This document shows positions 8,842 through 18,682 of a stretch of 64,000 bases of DNA, in pieces. The translations under genes were made by a program, and so were the position numbers. Numbering within the stretch: the stretch's first letter is position 1; each line of letters starts with the position of its first letter. Origin of the DNA: an uncultured SAR86 cluster bacterium. Lineage in GTDB: Bacteria > Pseudomonadota > Gammaproteobacteria > Magnimaribacterales > D2472. The notes under the pieces were generated by a model. It did not search any database. It had not been told where the DNA came from and saw only the letters and a program-made list of their open reading frames with translations. The stretch is from contig CALSSL010000003.1 of assembly GCA_943789005.1 (NCBI GenBank), forward strand, positions 1 through 64,000, in the 5' to 3' direction.

Positions 8842-10259
8842 GAAAGTAATTTTTCAATTGAAACAGATATGCGTTTCCAAAGATTTTTTTCAGCAGTAGC
8901 CGGTTTTTTTGATATGTTGTTGAAAAAATGAATGATTAAATCATCTAATGAATCTAAATTATTTGAAGATTTATTAAATTTATTTGTAAGCATTTCAAGT
9001 TGAATGCTTTGTCTTAAATCGGAATCTTTCTTTAAAGAGTCAAGCCCTGCCATAAGTTCTAATTTAATACATGCATATTGAAGGTTATCCATATTAGATT
9101 CAGAAAGTCCCTCGGTATTTATTTTATTTTTTATAGCAGAAGGGGTATTTGAATTTTCTATTTCCCCTTTGGTATAGGTATCTAATAAATTTAAGTATGA
9201 ATCTATCTTTAAATTTTTTTGTTCAAGATTTTGTTCCTCTTTTTTTGAGAATATTTGTTTTTTAAGAGTGTTGAATTCTTTAGTTTTATTAATGTTTGTT
9301 AAATTTTGTAACTCATTATTTGCTTCATTAATTGTTATTTGGTTGTCTTTTAGTTTTGTCATTAAGTCTTTAGCTGATGATATCTCAGAATCAATAACTT
9401 CTTTTTTTGCAGTAAAAAATCTATCTGCAGATTTATTAAACTTTTCCCATAACTTATTGTCAGTTTTTCTACCAGCTGAACCTGCATTTTTCCATTCATT
9501 TTTAAGATCATTAAATTGTTTAATGCATACATCATTATCTTCATTAGATATCGCATTAACCTTTGCAATTAGTCCTTCTTTGATATTGATAACAACTTGC
9601 TCTTGTTTTTTTATAGCATCATTTATAGGTTTTTTAGCCTCTGCGTATGCCATTCTTAGCTTGTTTAGATCTTTATCTAATACCGGTGCATATTCTTGCC
9701 ATCTATCAAATGTAGTTCTTAGGTATTGAATTAGAAATTTTGCTTGTGGCCATTTGGATGAATTGGTTAAAACATATTGATTAATTTCTAAAATTATTGA
9801 CTCTCTTTGTTTTGCATTATTAATTTTTATCTCTTTAAGTTCATCAAAGTATTCGCCACATGGCTCCCATGCTTTGTTAGTTAATTCATTAAATGTATTC
9901 CATTGATCTCTAGATGCAGGTCTACTTGAAAGGTCTAACAATTGCCATTTAGTTTGTATGTCATGAATTAGATGTGCTTGTTTCTTTGGACTATCTAAGG
10001 GGTCTTTAATTACTTTATTGATTTCAGTAATAAGTTCTTCTCTTTTGGGATTGGTTGCAAAAGAAGACATTTCATCAAAATATCTAGACTGACCAATTGC
10101 AAAATTTAGTTTATGTCGTAATTTATTAGGTATTTTACCAATACCTTTTGCTTTAGACATAACATCTCTAACCTTCTTTTGAGCATTTTTAATTGAACCT
10201 TTGCTAAATAAAGCCTCAGCTTCATCTAATTGTTTGAATAAATCTTGACTAGTTTCCAC
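8838..10259 (-). CDS. DUF349 repeat protein
   Basis: A 473-residue, highly charged, mostly helical protein. Repeats of the DUF349 type are visible: a block around LIHDIQTKWQLLDLSSRPASRDQWNTF... at residues 97-135, then WPQAKF...FDRWQEYAPV at about 170-195, and CIKQFNDLKNEWKNAGSAGRKTDNKLWEKFNKSADRFF at about 245-283. The last two carry the conserved W...G...LW.KF.....F pattern. Family members in other gammaproteobacteria tend to be longer, so this is a short version. The function is unknown. It diverges from trpS with only 33 bp between starts, so the two promoters must overlap. Confidence 0.8.
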   Translation of the reverse strand: METSQDLFKQLDEAEALFSKGSIKNAQKKVRDVMSKAKGIGKIPNKLRHKLNFAIGQSRYFDEMSSFATNPKREELITEINKVIKDPLDSPKKQAHLIHDIQTKWQLLDLSSRPASRDQWNTFNELTNKAWEPCGEYFDELKEIKINNAKQRESIILEINQYVLTNSSKWPQAKFLIQYLRTTFDRWQEYAPVLDKDLNKLRMAYAEAKKPINDAIKKQEQVVINIKEGLIAKVNAISNEDNDVCIKQFNDLKNEWKNAGSAGRKTDNKLWEKFNKSADRFFTAKKEVIDSEISSAKDLMTKLKDNQITINEANNELQNLTNINKTKEFNTLKKQIFSKKEEQNLEQKNLKIDSYLNLLDTYTKGEIENSNTPSAIKNKINTEGLSESNMDNLQYACIKLELMAGLDSLKKDSDLRQSIQLEMLTNKFNKSSNNLDSLDDLIIHFFNNISKKPATAEKNLWKRISVSIEKLLS

Positions 10260-10292
10260 AATAATCTCTTTTGATGTTTATAATTATAACAA

Positions 10293-11285
10293 ATGAAAAA
10301 GCGAATTCTAACAGGTATTACGACAACTGGTACTCCTCATATAGGAAATTATTTAGGAGCTATTAAGCCAGCCCTTGAATTAGCAAAAAATTACGATGAA
10401 TCTTTTTATTTTTTAGCTGATTATCACGCAATTATAAAAAACTCTAAAAACTTAGAAGTTTCAGCGTCAGTTAAAGATGTAGCTCTAGCCTGGCTTGCAT
10501 CAGGTCTTGATCCAAATAAATCATTTTTTTATAGACAATCAGATATACCTGAAATTTTAGAACTTAGTTGGATATTGAATTGTGTTACTGCAAAAGGGTT
10601 AATGAACCGCTCTCATGCTTACAAGGCAGCAATAAGTTTAAATCCAGAAGAGGAAGATAAAGGTATAACAATGGGGCTATTTTCTTATCCTGTATTAATG
10701 GCTGCTGATATTTTAATGTTTAACGCAACACATGTTCCGGTTGGAGCAGACCAAATACAACATATTGAAATGACAAGAGATATTGCTGGAAGATTTAATC
10801 ATTTGTATAAAAAAACTTTCATCCTTCCTGAGGCTATCATTCAATCCTCAAAAGAGACAGTTCCAGGAACAGATGGTCAAAAAATGTCTAAATCTTATGG
10901 AAATATTATTCCTTTATTGTCTAGTGAAAAACAACTAAAGAAATCTATTGCTAAGATTATTACAAACTCTCTAGAACCGGGAGACCCAAAAGATCATTTA
11001 AATTGCACAGTTTTTGCTCTATACAAATATTTTGCTTCAAAGCCAATGATTGAAGAGTTTAAAGATGACTATATAAACGGAATTAGCTGGGGAGATGCAA
11101 AAAACAAACTGTTTGAAATTATAAATAAGGATTTAGAGCCTGTAAGAAACAGATACCAAGAATTACTTAATGATAAAGATTTAATTAATGATCTTCTCAG
11201 CGATGGAGCAAAAAAAGTAAGGCCTATAGCCAAGGAAATGATTGATTCAATTAGAAGCTCAATAGGCATTAATAAAATTTCTTAA
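10293..11285 (+). CDS. trpS: Tryptophan--tRNA ligase
   Basis: This 330-residue class I aminoacyl-tRNA synthetase charges tRNA-Trp with tryptophan. The HIGH-type motif is PHIGN at residues 15-19, KMSKS lies at 197-201, and GADQIQHIEMTRDIA at about 151-165 is the specific tryptophanyl block. Length equals the usual bacterial size. The gene opens a 14-kb co-directional run, and its stop overlaps the ATG of the MFS gene by 1 nt. Confidence 0.97.
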   Translation: MKKRILTGITTTGTPHIGNYLGAIKPALELAKNYDESFYFLADYHAIIKNSKNLEVSASVKDVALAWLASGLDPNKSFFYRQSDIPEILELSWILNCVTAKGLMNRSHAYKAAISLNPEEEDKGITMGLFSYPVLMAADILMFNATHVPVGADQIQHIEMTRDIAGRFNHLYKKTFILPEAIIQSSKETVPGTDGQKMSKSYGNIIPLLSSEKQLKKSIAKIITNSLEPGDPKDHLNCTVFALYKYFASKPMIEEFKDDYINGISWGDAKNKLFEIINKDLEPVRNRYQELLNDKDLINDLLSDGAKKVRPIAKEMIDSIRSSIGINKIS

Positions 11286-12475
11286 TGAACTCATCTGGTT
11301 CATCATGGCTTAAATTCGGCTTATTTACTGTTGGTCTAGGACAGTCATTTGTTTTTGTTATTGTTCCTCCTTTAGCCAGAGACTTGGGTTTAACAGAAGT
11401 ACAAACCTCTCTCGTATTTGCTTTCTCAGCAATAGCATGGGCCTTAACAAGTGCTGCATGGGGAAGGGCGAGTGATAAATATGGTAGACGTAATATAGCA
11501 GTGCTTGGTCTTGTGGGTTATTCAGCATCACTTATAGCTATGATCACCCCATTATTTTTAGTTGAAAAAAACCTACTTGATATTGTTTTTTTATTTCCGT
11601 TACTAGTATTTGGAAGGATGCTTAATGGTTTGATAGGTTCAGCTACAAGACCAGCAGCATTTGCTTATGTAGCTGATACATCTACTAGAGAAAGGAGAAC
11701 TGTAAAATTTGCAAGATTAGAGTCAAGTTTTTTAGTTGGGACTGTTGCAGGGCCTCTGATTGGCGGATTTTTAATATTAATTACCAAAGAAACCCCATTT
11801 TATGTTTTCAGTATCCTAGCTTTAATATCTTCTGTTGGTATATATAAAAATGTAGAAAATACGTCTAAAGATAGGGATGGACGTGAGAGTTCAGAAAAAA
11901 TTTCTTGGAAATCAAATACTGTTTGGCCTTTCTTACTTTTAGCATCAATTTCTAGCCTATGTTTAGCATCACTAATACAAACTATAGGGTTTTATCTATT
12001 TGATGTATTTCCTGACGTTGATGATTTACCAATTATTATAAGTATGACTTTTGCTCTGTTATCAATTTCTACTATAGTCAGCCAATATCTTTTTACAGAT
12101 TCATTTCCACTATCTAATAACAAACTATTGATATTCGGTACTTTTTTACTTTTATTTTCATATCTGACAATGGCTTTATTTCCAAAAATTTCAATATATT
12201 ACTTATCAATAATAATAAATGGTTTTGGTGGTGGTATGTTGAGACCAGCTATTTCCTCTTCTTTATCATTATCACAAACCCCAGAACACCAGGGTTCAGC
12301 AGCAGGATATTTGGGTTCTGTATATCCAATAGGGCATATATTGACTCCATTAATAGCTATGCCTATATATGCAATTAATCCATCATATTTATATTATTTC
12401 TCATCTATGCTGTGCCTAATCTGTTTTATATTTATAATAAGTCATCCTATTTTTAGGAAAGAATCTAATATATGA
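11285..12475 (+). CDS. MFS transporter (drug/metabolite efflux type)
   Basis: A 396-residue protein with about 12 membrane helices. The loop between helices 2 and 3 holds GRASDKYGRRN, the motif A of 12-helix drug:proton antiporters, and a VAGPLIGG stretch resembles motif C of exporters. Efflux is therefore more likely than uptake. It begins at the last base of trpS and overlaps hemH by 4 nt (ATGA). The substrate is unknown. Confidence 0.85.
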   Translation: MNSSGSSWLKFGLFTVGLGQSFVFVIVPPLARDLGLTEVQTSLVFAFSAIAWALTSAAWGRASDKYGRRNIAVLGLVGYSASLIAMITPLFLVEKNLLDIVFLFPLLVFGRMLNGLIGSATRPAAFAYVADTSTRERRTVKFARLESSFLVGTVAGPLIGGFLILITKETPFYVFSILALISSVGIYKNVENTSKDRDGRESSEKISWKSNTVWPFLLLASISSLCLASLIQTIGFYLFDVFPDVDDLPIIISMTFALLSISTIVSQYLFTDSFPLSNNKLLIFGTFLLLFSYLTMALFPKISIYYLSIIINGFGGGMLRPAISSSLSLSQTPEHQGSAAGYLGSVYPIGHILTPLIAMPIYAINPSYLYYFSSMLCLICFIFIISHPIFRKESNI

Positions 12476-13488
12476 AAAAAAGCTTATTAATAATTAATCT
12501 TGGTACTCCTGACAGTCCATCATATTTTGATGTGTTTAAATATTTAAGAGAATTCCTGTCAGACGAGAAAGTCTTAAATATTAATCCTGTATTAAGATTT
12601 CTTCTTGTTAATTTTATTATCTGCCCATTCAGATCTTTTAGTTCATCAAAAATATATAAAAAAGTTTGGCATAAAGACTACGGATCACCTTTATTGCATA
12701 ATACAAAAGAGCTTACAAAGCTTCTATCTTATAAATTACCTAATGTTGATGTTCAATTTGCAATGCGCTATCAATCTCCATCTATATCGTCAGTTATAGA
12801 TGGTATGCTTGAGCAAAATCCAGATGAATTAATTATTTTGCCATTATTTCCTCATTATGCAGCTGCAACAACAGGGTCTGTTTATAAAGAAGTATCAAGA
12901 TGTTTGGGTGATAAGTGGGTAGTACCAAAAATTACCTTTATTAATCAATTTTATGATAATAAGTCTTTTATCGATGCTTGGATAACAAAGGCTGCTAAAT
13001 TTGATGTTCATTCCTACGATAAAGTTATTTTTAGCTATCACGGCGTACCTAATAGCCACGTTGATAATGTTTATCCAGATTCACTATGTAGTGATAATGA
13101 TTGTGAGCTAGGTATAACAGAGGCTAATAAATTTTGCTATAAAGCTACCGTATATGAGACTACTAAGCTTATAGCAGATAGATTAAATTTAGATAGTTCT
13201 CAATATATAGTATCTTTTCAATCTAGATTAACAAACAAATGGTTAGATCCATTTACTGATGATGTTTTGAAAAAATTACCAACTCAAAATCATAAAAAAG
13301 TTTTAGTTTTTTCACCCGCATTTACAGCTGACTGCCTTGAAACAATTATAGAAATTGGAGATGAGTACCAAGAGCTATTCGTTGAAGCGGGAGGAGAAAC
13401 TCTTGATTATGTTCCTTCTCTTAATTATTCAGATGAATGGGTTGATTCTATTATTAATATTACAAAATTGGATAAAGATGATGTTTAA
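12472..13488 (+). CDS. hemH: Ferrochelatase
   Basis: This 338-residue enzyme inserts Fe2+ into protoporphyrin IX, the last step of haem synthesis. The N-terminal LLIINLGTPDSP and the block VIFSYHGVPNSHV with the catalytic His are diagnostic, as is the late VFSPAFTADCLETIIEI with its conserved Glu. The length is normal for proteobacteria. The start overlaps the MFS gene by 4 nt, and the end overlaps the SDR gene by 11 nt. The latter is the boundary between haem and fatty-acyl functions in the same transcript. Confidence 0.96.
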   Translation: MKKSLLIINLGTPDSPSYFDVFKYLREFLSDEKVLNINPVLRFLLVNFIICPFRSFSSSKIYKKVWHKDYGSPLLHNTKELTKLLSYKLPNVDVQFAMRYQSPSISSVIDGMLEQNPDELIILPLFPHYAAATTGSVYKEVSRCLGDKWVVPKITFINQFYDNKSFIDAWITKAAKFDVHSYDKVIFSYHGVPNSHVDNVYPDSLCSDNDCELGITEANKFCYKATVYETTKLIADRLNLDSSQYIVSFQSRLTNKWLDPFTDDVLKKLPTQNHKKVLVFSPAFTADCLETIIEIGDEYQELFVEAGGETLDYVPSLNYSDEWVDSIINITKLDKDDV

Positions 13489-14353
13489 AGATGATTTATT
13501 AAAAGATAAAAACATATTAGTCACAGGTGGAGGAACAGGACTTGGTAAAGAGATGGCATCTCACTATGCAAAACATGGAGCAAATATATTTATATGCGGA
13601 AGACGTGAGAACGTTCTTAAAGAAACTGCCAATGAGATCATAGATAAATATGGTACTTCAGTGTCATATGAAACATTAGATATCAGAGGCGCACAAGATG
13701 TTGATGATTATATTGATAGAATTTTTCAAAAGAGTCCTCTTGACGGTTTAGTAAATAACGCAGCCGGTAATTTTATTTCTCCTACAAAAGATCTATCAGC
13801 AAAAGGTTTTGATGCAATTGCGAATATTGTTTTTCATGGAACTTTTTATATGACTCATTCTGTAGGAAAAAGATGGATTGAAGGCGGTCATAAAGGCTCA
13901 ATAGTATCTATCTTAGCTACATGGGTATGGACCGGCTCGCCTTATGTGGTGCCATCGGCAATGTCTAAGTCAGGACTAAATACAATGACTCAATCACTAG
14001 CTGCAGAGTGGGGGAAATATGGAATTAAGGTTAATGCTATAGCTCCAGGACCATTTCCAACAAAAGGAGCATGGGATAGACTTAATCCAGGTGGTGATAA
14101 TGATTCTGGATATATGGCTGATATACCTTTAGGTAGAGTTGGTGAAATGTCTGAATTGCAAAATCTAGCAACTTTTTTGATGGCTGATGGTTGTGATTAC
14201 CTCACAGGTCAAACCATAGCTATTGATGGTGCACAATATTTAACTGGAGGAGGAACCTTTTCTAAACTTGATAAACTAAGTGAAGAAGATTGGGAACAGA
14301 TGAGAGCTATGATAAGGTCTTCTAATAACAAAGATAAAGCAAATAGAAACTAA
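13478..14353 (+). CDS. SDR oxidoreductase, 2,4-dienoyl-CoA reductase-like
   Basis: A Rossmann-fold short-chain dehydrogenase of 291 residues from the ATG at 13478 (a second ATG follows at once); earlier in-frame codons fall inside hemH. It has TGGGTGLG for NADP(H) and NNAAGNF. Its C-terminal third, from LAAEWGKYGIKVNAIAPGP through GAWDRLNPGG to GGTFSKLDKLSEEDWE, closely follows mitochondrial/bacterial 2,4-dienoyl-CoA reductases. The usual YxxxK is replaced by SAMSK, as in that subfamily, where the tyrosine lies elsewhere. The enzyme would reduce 2,4-dienoyl-CoA during beta-oxidation of unsaturated fatty acids. The exact substrate is inferred. Confidence 0.8.
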   Translation: MMFKDDLLKDKNILVTGGGTGLGKEMASHYAKHGANIFICGRRENVLKETANEIIDKYGTSVSYETLDIRGAQDVDDYIDRIFQKSPLDGLVNNAAGNFISPTKDLSAKGFDAIANIVFHGTFYMTHSVGKRWIEGGHKGSIVSILATWVWTGSPYVVPSAMSKSGLNTMTQSLAAEWGKYGIKVNAIAPGPFPTKGAWDRLNPGGDNDSGYMADIPLGRVGEMSELQNLATFLMADGCDYLTGQTIAIDGAQYLTGGGTFSKLDKLSEEDWEQMRAMIRSSNNKDKANRN

Positions 14354-14364
14354 TAGGGGTTAAT

Positions 14365-15795
14365 ATGGAAAATACAATAACAGATATGCAAAGTGTTCTT
14401 GAATCTCAAAAGAAACATTTTATAAAGGAAGGCTCACCATCAATTGAGTTAAGAGTTGATAGGTTAAATCGTTTGAAATCATTAATAATGGATAATAGAT
14501 ATGATTTAGTTGATGCATTGAATGAGGATTATGGAAATAGATCAAAAAATACATCAATAATGACAGATGCCTATAGCATTATTCCTGATATTAACAATGC
14601 CATTAAAAATATTAAGCAATGGACAAGCCCCAAAAAAAGATCGTCTAATTTTCCCTTTGGTCTTTTAGGTGCTAAATCTTATGTAAGGCATGAACCATTA
14701 GGAACTGTTGGCATGATTTCACCATGGAATTTTCCTGTTAATCTTACTTTTAAGCCGCTTGCAGCTATATTTGCAGCCGGCAATCAGGTTATGCATAAGC
14801 CAAGTGAGCTTACACCTTTAACAGCATCATTAATAAAAGAGTTGTGTGATAAAGCCTATGATGAAAATGAATTTGCTACTTTTTTAGGCGGACCTGAAGT
14901 TGGTGAGGCTTTTACAAAGCTACATTTTGATCATCTTTTATATACAGGATCAGGCAATATTGGTAAGCATGTAATGCAGTCAGCATCGCAAAATTTAGTT
15001 CCCGTCACTCTTGAGTTAGGTGGTAAATCACCAGTAGTTATTGGTAAATCAGCAGATATGAAAGTTTCTGCTAAAAGAATAATGTTTGGTAAAACTTTAA
15101 ATGCGGGTCAAATTTGCCTAGCACCTGATTACGTGATTGTGCATAAAGACAAAAAGGAAGAATTTATATCAGAAGCTGAGATTGCTATTAAAGATTTTTA
15201 TCCCACTATCAAAGATAACGATGATTATTCTTCTATCATTAATGAACGTCACTTTAATAGAATTAATTCTTTAATCCAGGATGCAAAAGACAAGGGCGCT
15301 CATATTAATGAAATCAATCCATCAAACGAAGATTTCTCACAACAACAATTTTATAAAATACCTCCAACCATAGTTACAAATACTTCAGATGATATGAAAA
15401 TAATGAATGAGGAAATATTTGGTCCCGTTCTTCCTGTAATAGAATTCGATGATTTGGATGATGCTTTATCTACTATTAATTCAAAGGATAGACCTTTGGG
15501 CCTATATTATTTTGGTACTGATAAATCTGAAGAATCACAAATTATGAATAAGACTTCATCAGGCGGCGTTACTATCAATAACGTTGTTGGTCACATTCAG
15601 CAAAAAGATCTCCCTTTTGGTGGGGTTGGGCCTTCAGGAATGGGAAGGTATCAATCCTATGATGGTTTTAAGAATTTCTCAAACCCCAGAGCATTTTATA
15701 AAGATGTTGGCTTTAAATTTGATAAATTATTTGATGGCATTAGACCTCCTTATACAAAAAGCATTGAGAATCTTTTAAAAAGTCTATTAAAGTAA
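14365..15795 (+). CDS. Aldehyde dehydrogenase, coniferyl-aldehyde-dehydrogenase-like
   Basis: A 476-residue NAD(P)-dependent aldehyde dehydrogenase. The sequence shows GMISPWNFP, the GSGNIG cofactor loop, the active-site Glu in LELGGKSP, and the catalytic Cys in NAGQICLAPDY. The ICLAPDY form is typical of the class 3-like/coniferyl aldehyde dehydrogenase branch, which also acts on medium and long aliphatic aldehydes. Next to a dienoyl-CoA reductase, a fatty aldehyde substrate is more plausible than coniferyl aldehyde; that is inference. It is preceded by AGGGGTT 11 nt after the SDR stop. Confidence 0.88.
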   Translation: MENTITDMQSVLESQKKHFIKEGSPSIELRVDRLNRLKSLIMDNRYDLVDALNEDYGNRSKNTSIMTDAYSIIPDINNAIKNIKQWTSPKKRSSNFPFGLLGAKSYVRHEPLGTVGMISPWNFPVNLTFKPLAAIFAAGNQVMHKPSELTPLTASLIKELCDKAYDENEFATFLGGPEVGEAFTKLHFDHLLYTGSGNIGKHVMQSASQNLVPVTLELGGKSPVVIGKSADMKVSAKRIMFGKTLNAGQICLAPDYVIVHKDKKEEFISEAEIAIKDFYPTIKDNDDYSSIINERHFNRINSLIQDAKDKGAHINEINPSNEDFSQQQFYKIPPTIVTNTSDDMKIMNEEIFGPVLPVIEFDDLDDALSTINSKDRPLGLYYFGTDKSEESQIMNKTSSGGVTINNVVGHIQQKDLPFGGVGPSGMGRYQSYDGFKNFSNPRAFYKDVGFKFDKLFDGIRPPYTKSIENLLKSLLK

Positions 15796-15799
15796 TTTT

Positions 15800-17023
15800 G
15801 TGTTCAAGCTCCCTCTTAGATTAGCGTTTAAGTATTTTAAATCTAACAAAGGTGGAATATTTTCGTTTACCTCATTTTTAGCTGTTACCGGTCTCACTAT
15901 TGGCGTCTCTAGCCTAATCATAGTTATGTCTGTTATGAATGGCTTTGAAAAAGAACTTCAAGATAGAATTCTTGGTGTTGTTCCCCATGCGGTGGTTTAT
16001 TCAGATGAACCAATTAAAAACTATGATAGTCTTATTGACCAATTAAAATTAGCTGATGGAGTTGAAGAAGCCGTCCCATATATTTCATTTCAAGCATTAA
16101 TTACCTCTAACTCCATAAGTAAGGGAGTTTCTGTAAATGGTATTGATGTAGAGCTTGAGGATAGAGTTTCAATACTTCCTGATTATATGCTTTATGGTTC
16201 TTTAGAAGACTTAAGCAAAGATAATACAATTGTAATAGGGTCTTGGCTTGCATCTTATCTCGGAATATTTGTAGGTGATTCAATTACGATTACAACCTCA
16301 GACATTAAAAGTTCAATCATAGGTTCATACCCGAGATCTATAAACCTACAGGTTGTAGGTATTTTTGAACTTAGAGCTGAAATCGATCAGTCTTTGGTAT
16401 TGATATCTCATGAGCTTGCTCAAAAATTTAAATCACTAAATGATGAAACTCAATCAATCAGACTAAAAACATCTAATCTATTTCTTGCGGATAAAATAGC
16501 TTATTTAGCAATACCAGACAATACTGGTTTGAAGTCGTCATCATGGAAAGAGACACATGGAACTTTGTTTGAGGCAATTCAGTTTGAGAAGTTATTAATA
16601 AGCTTAATGTTATTTCTAATAGTGGCGGTAGCTTCGATACTTGTTTTATCAACAATAGTTATGACAGTTAAATCTAAAGAAAGAGAGGTCGGTATATTAA
16701 AAACTATTGGAGCTAACAACCAACAGCTTGTAATGATTTTTTTCTTTCAGGGATTAATGGTCAGTCTTATTGGATTATTAATGGGTTTAATGCTGGGTTT
16801 GATAGTTACTTTCAATATAAATAATTTTATTACTTTTTTAGAAGGTGTTATGGGAAGAAATTTATTAGAAGCTTACTTTATCAATTATTTCCCGTATTAT
16901 ATTGATTACGAACAAATAGCTTTTATATGCTTTATATCTCTTATTTTCAGCTTATTAGCCTCTCTGTTTCCTGCACTTCGTGTAACAAAACTAAATCCAA
17001 TAGAGATTCTTAGACATGAATAA
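15800..17023 (+). CDS. lolC: Lipoprotein-releasing ABC transporter, membrane subunit (LolC/LolE)
   Basis: A 407-residue inner-membrane protein that, with LolD, extracts outer-membrane lipoproteins for transfer to LolA. It has an N-terminal membrane helix in FTSFLAVTGLTIGVSSLIIVMSVMNGFE, a large periplasmic domain (about residues 50-260) and three C-terminal helices with the FtsX-type KSKEREVGILKTIGA loop. It starts with GTG at 15800, 4 nt after the ALDH stop. Only one LolC/E-type gene is present beside lolD, so the complex may be a homodimer (LolF type), or a second copy lies elsewhere. Confidence 0.93.
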   Translation: MFKLPLRLAFKYFKSNKGGIFSFTSFLAVTGLTIGVSSLIIVMSVMNGFEKELQDRILGVVPHAVVYSDEPIKNYDSLIDQLKLADGVEEAVPYISFQALITSNSISKGVSVNGIDVELEDRVSILPDYMLYGSLEDLSKDNTIVIGSWLASYLGIFVGDSITITTSDIKSSIIGSYPRSINLQVVGIFELRAEIDQSLVLISHELAQKFKSLNDETQSIRLKTSNLFLADKIAYLAIPDNTGLKSSSWKETHGTLFEAIQFEKLLISLMLFLIVAVASILVLSTIVMTVKSKEREVGILKTIGANNQQLVMIFFFQGLMVSLIGLLMGLMLGLIVTFNINNFITFLEGVMGRNLLEAYFINYFPYYIDYEQIAFICFISLIFSLLASLFPALRVTKLNPIEILRHE

Positions 17024-17681
17024 GATAAGTTGCATAAATATATCAAAAACTTTTTTTGTGGAAGGTAATAGTATTAAAGTTTTGGATGATATTAATCTGT
17101 CTATACGTAAGGGTGATTTAGTTGCCATTTCAGGACAATCAGGTGCTGGAAAATCAACTCTTCTTCATATAATGGCATCCTTAGATTTAGCTACCTCCGG
17201 TCAAATTATTTATGATGACAATCCTATCGAAAATAATACAAATGCAACTTTAAGCAATATCCGTCTTAATAATTTTGGTTTTGTTTATCAATTTCATCAC
17301 TTATTAGAAGATCTTACAGTTCTTGAGAATATTATGATTCCTGCACAACTTGCAGATAATGATAATCATATGAAGGCATACGACATTATTGAGGAAGTAG
17401 GTCTTTCATCTAGAATAAATCATCTACCTTGGAAACTTTCTGGCGGTGAAAAACAAAGAGTAGCTATTGCAAGAGCTTTGATAAACAAGCCAGACTTTAT
17501 TTTTTTAGATGAACCAACGGGCAATCTAGATGACGAAAATGCTTTAATTATTCAAAATTTATTACTAGACGTCTCAAAAAGAAATAATATTGCTTTAGTG
17601 ACAGCTACTCATGATAATACCTTTATAAAGAGTTTTGATAAAATTTATTATTTAAAAGACTTTAAATTAATAGAGGCCTAA
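17016..17681 (+). CDS. lolD: Lipoprotein-releasing ABC transporter, ATPase subunit
   Basis: A 221-residue ABC ATPase of the LolD/MacB group. Walker A is GQSGAGKST, the Q-loop lies in [13 protein letters not shown], the signature is LSGGEKQR, Walker B is [12 protein letters not shown] and the switch is THD. It powers lipoprotein release with the adjoining LolC. The 8-nt overlap with lolC shows tight coupling, and exbB follows with no gap. Confidence 0.95.
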   Translation: MNKISCINISKTFFVEGNSIKVLDDINLSIRKGDLVAISGQSGAGKSTLLHIMASLDLATSGQIIYDDNPIENNTNATLSNIRLNNFGFVYQFHHLLEDLTVLENIMIPAQLADNDNHMKAYDIIEEVGLSSRINHLPWKLSGGEKQRVAIARALINKPDFIFLDEPTGNLDDENALIIQNLLLDVSKRNNIALVTATHDNTFIKSFDKIYYLKDFKLIEA

Positions 17682-18281
17682 ATGACTGAATTTATAATTG
17701 CTGGCGGACCATTTATGTGGCCATTATTAGCTTGTAGTATTTTAATTATTACTATTTCTATAGAAAGGTTATGGTTTCTTCAAATAAGGCTAGTATCTCC
17801 TATAGGCTTAACCAATCAAATTGTAAATCTCTATAACAAAGGCCTAATTAATAATAAACAGGCTGATGAGATATCTGAATTATCTTCACTTGGTTTTTTA
17901 TTAATATCATGTATCCAATATAAAGATCTCCCAAGAGATAACTTAGAATCAAAGATTGAAGACAAGGCCATAGAAGTAAAGTTTTCTCTTGAACGTAATT
18001 TAACCATGCTTGGAACAATTGCAACAATAAGCCCACTTCTTGGTCTTCTTGGCACAGTAATAGGAATGATTACAGCATTCACAGGTCTTAGCGAAGTGAC
18101 AGGTGCAAATCCTGATGCTCTTGCTGCAGGTATTTCTCAAGCTTTAATAACAACAGCTTTTGGTTTATTTATAGCTGTTCCAGGCTTAGTTTTACATAAA
18201 TACTTTGAACAAAAAGTTTCTTTTTTATTAATTACACTTCAGATAGAGGTGTCTCGTTTTATTGATGTTATAAATAAATGA
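17682..18281 (+). CDS. exbB: ExbB/TolQ family proton channel protein
   Basis: A 199-residue MotA/TolQ/ExbB protein with three membrane segments (about residues 8-28, 108-130 and 150-172). The conserved block ISPLLGLLGTVIGMITAF and the later LITTAFGLFIAVPGL are typical of ion-conducting channel subunits that energise TonB- or Tol-type systems. Such an exbB-exbD pair beside lpxK is common in gammaproteobacteria and is not tied to a tonB gene here. Its exact partner is unknown; it may drive envelope transport. Confidence 0.9.
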   Translation: MTEFIIAGGPFMWPLLACSILIITISIERLWFLQIRLVSPIGLTNQIVNLYNKGLINNKQADEISELSSLGFLLISCIQYKDLPRDNLESKIEDKAIEVKFSLERNLTMLGTIATISPLLGLLGTVIGMITAFTGLSEVTGANPDALAAGISQALITTAFGLFIAVPGLVLHKYFEQKVSFLLITLQIEVSRFIDVINK

Positions 18282-18682
18282 AGTTTATAAGTAATCAAAA
18301 ATCTTCTTTTTCAATTGAAATTACTCCTTTAATAGATATTGTTTTTTTATTAGTTATTTTTTTTGTGGTAACTTCGAAAGTGGGTGATTCGCAATTTCTT
18401 TCCTTGGATCTACCAAAAACTGAATCTTTTGAATATAACATTGTCGAATCCATAAATGAGATATCTGTAATAGCTGATGGAAGTGTTTACATAAATGATA
18501 TTGTTTACAACATCAACAACGTTGAGGAGATAGAACAGGCAATTTTTGAATTAAATAATTCAGATAACTCAATTATTTTGAGTGCTGAGGCTGCCTCTCT
18601 TCATATCTGGATTGTAGGTATAATGGATATTCTTAATAAAAATGGATTTAATGAGGTTCAGATAAGAACTATAGAAAAATGA
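18278..18682 (+). CDS. exbD: ExbD/TolR family protein
   Basis: A 134-residue protein with one N-terminal membrane helix and a periplasmic domain. The helix begins ITPLIDIVFLLVIFFVVTSK, with Asp20 as the protonatable residue essential in ExbD/TolR/MotB. It overlaps exbB by 4 nt and the following msbA/lpxK gene by 4 nt, so all are one operon. It would pair with ExbB in a proton-driven energiser. Confidence 0.9.
   Translation: MKFISNQKSSFSIEITPLIDIVFLLVIFFVVTSKVGDSQFLSLDLPKTESFEYNIVESINEISVIADGSVYINDIVYNINNVEEIEQAIFELNNSDNSIILSAEAASLHIWIVGIMDILNKNGFNEVQIRTIEK

Noticed and set aside
9268-9729. Long open frame antisense to the DUF349 gene
   Set aside because: It lies wholly within a recognisable minus-strand gene and its product is a low-complexity hydrophobic shadow of Lys/Glu-rich codons.
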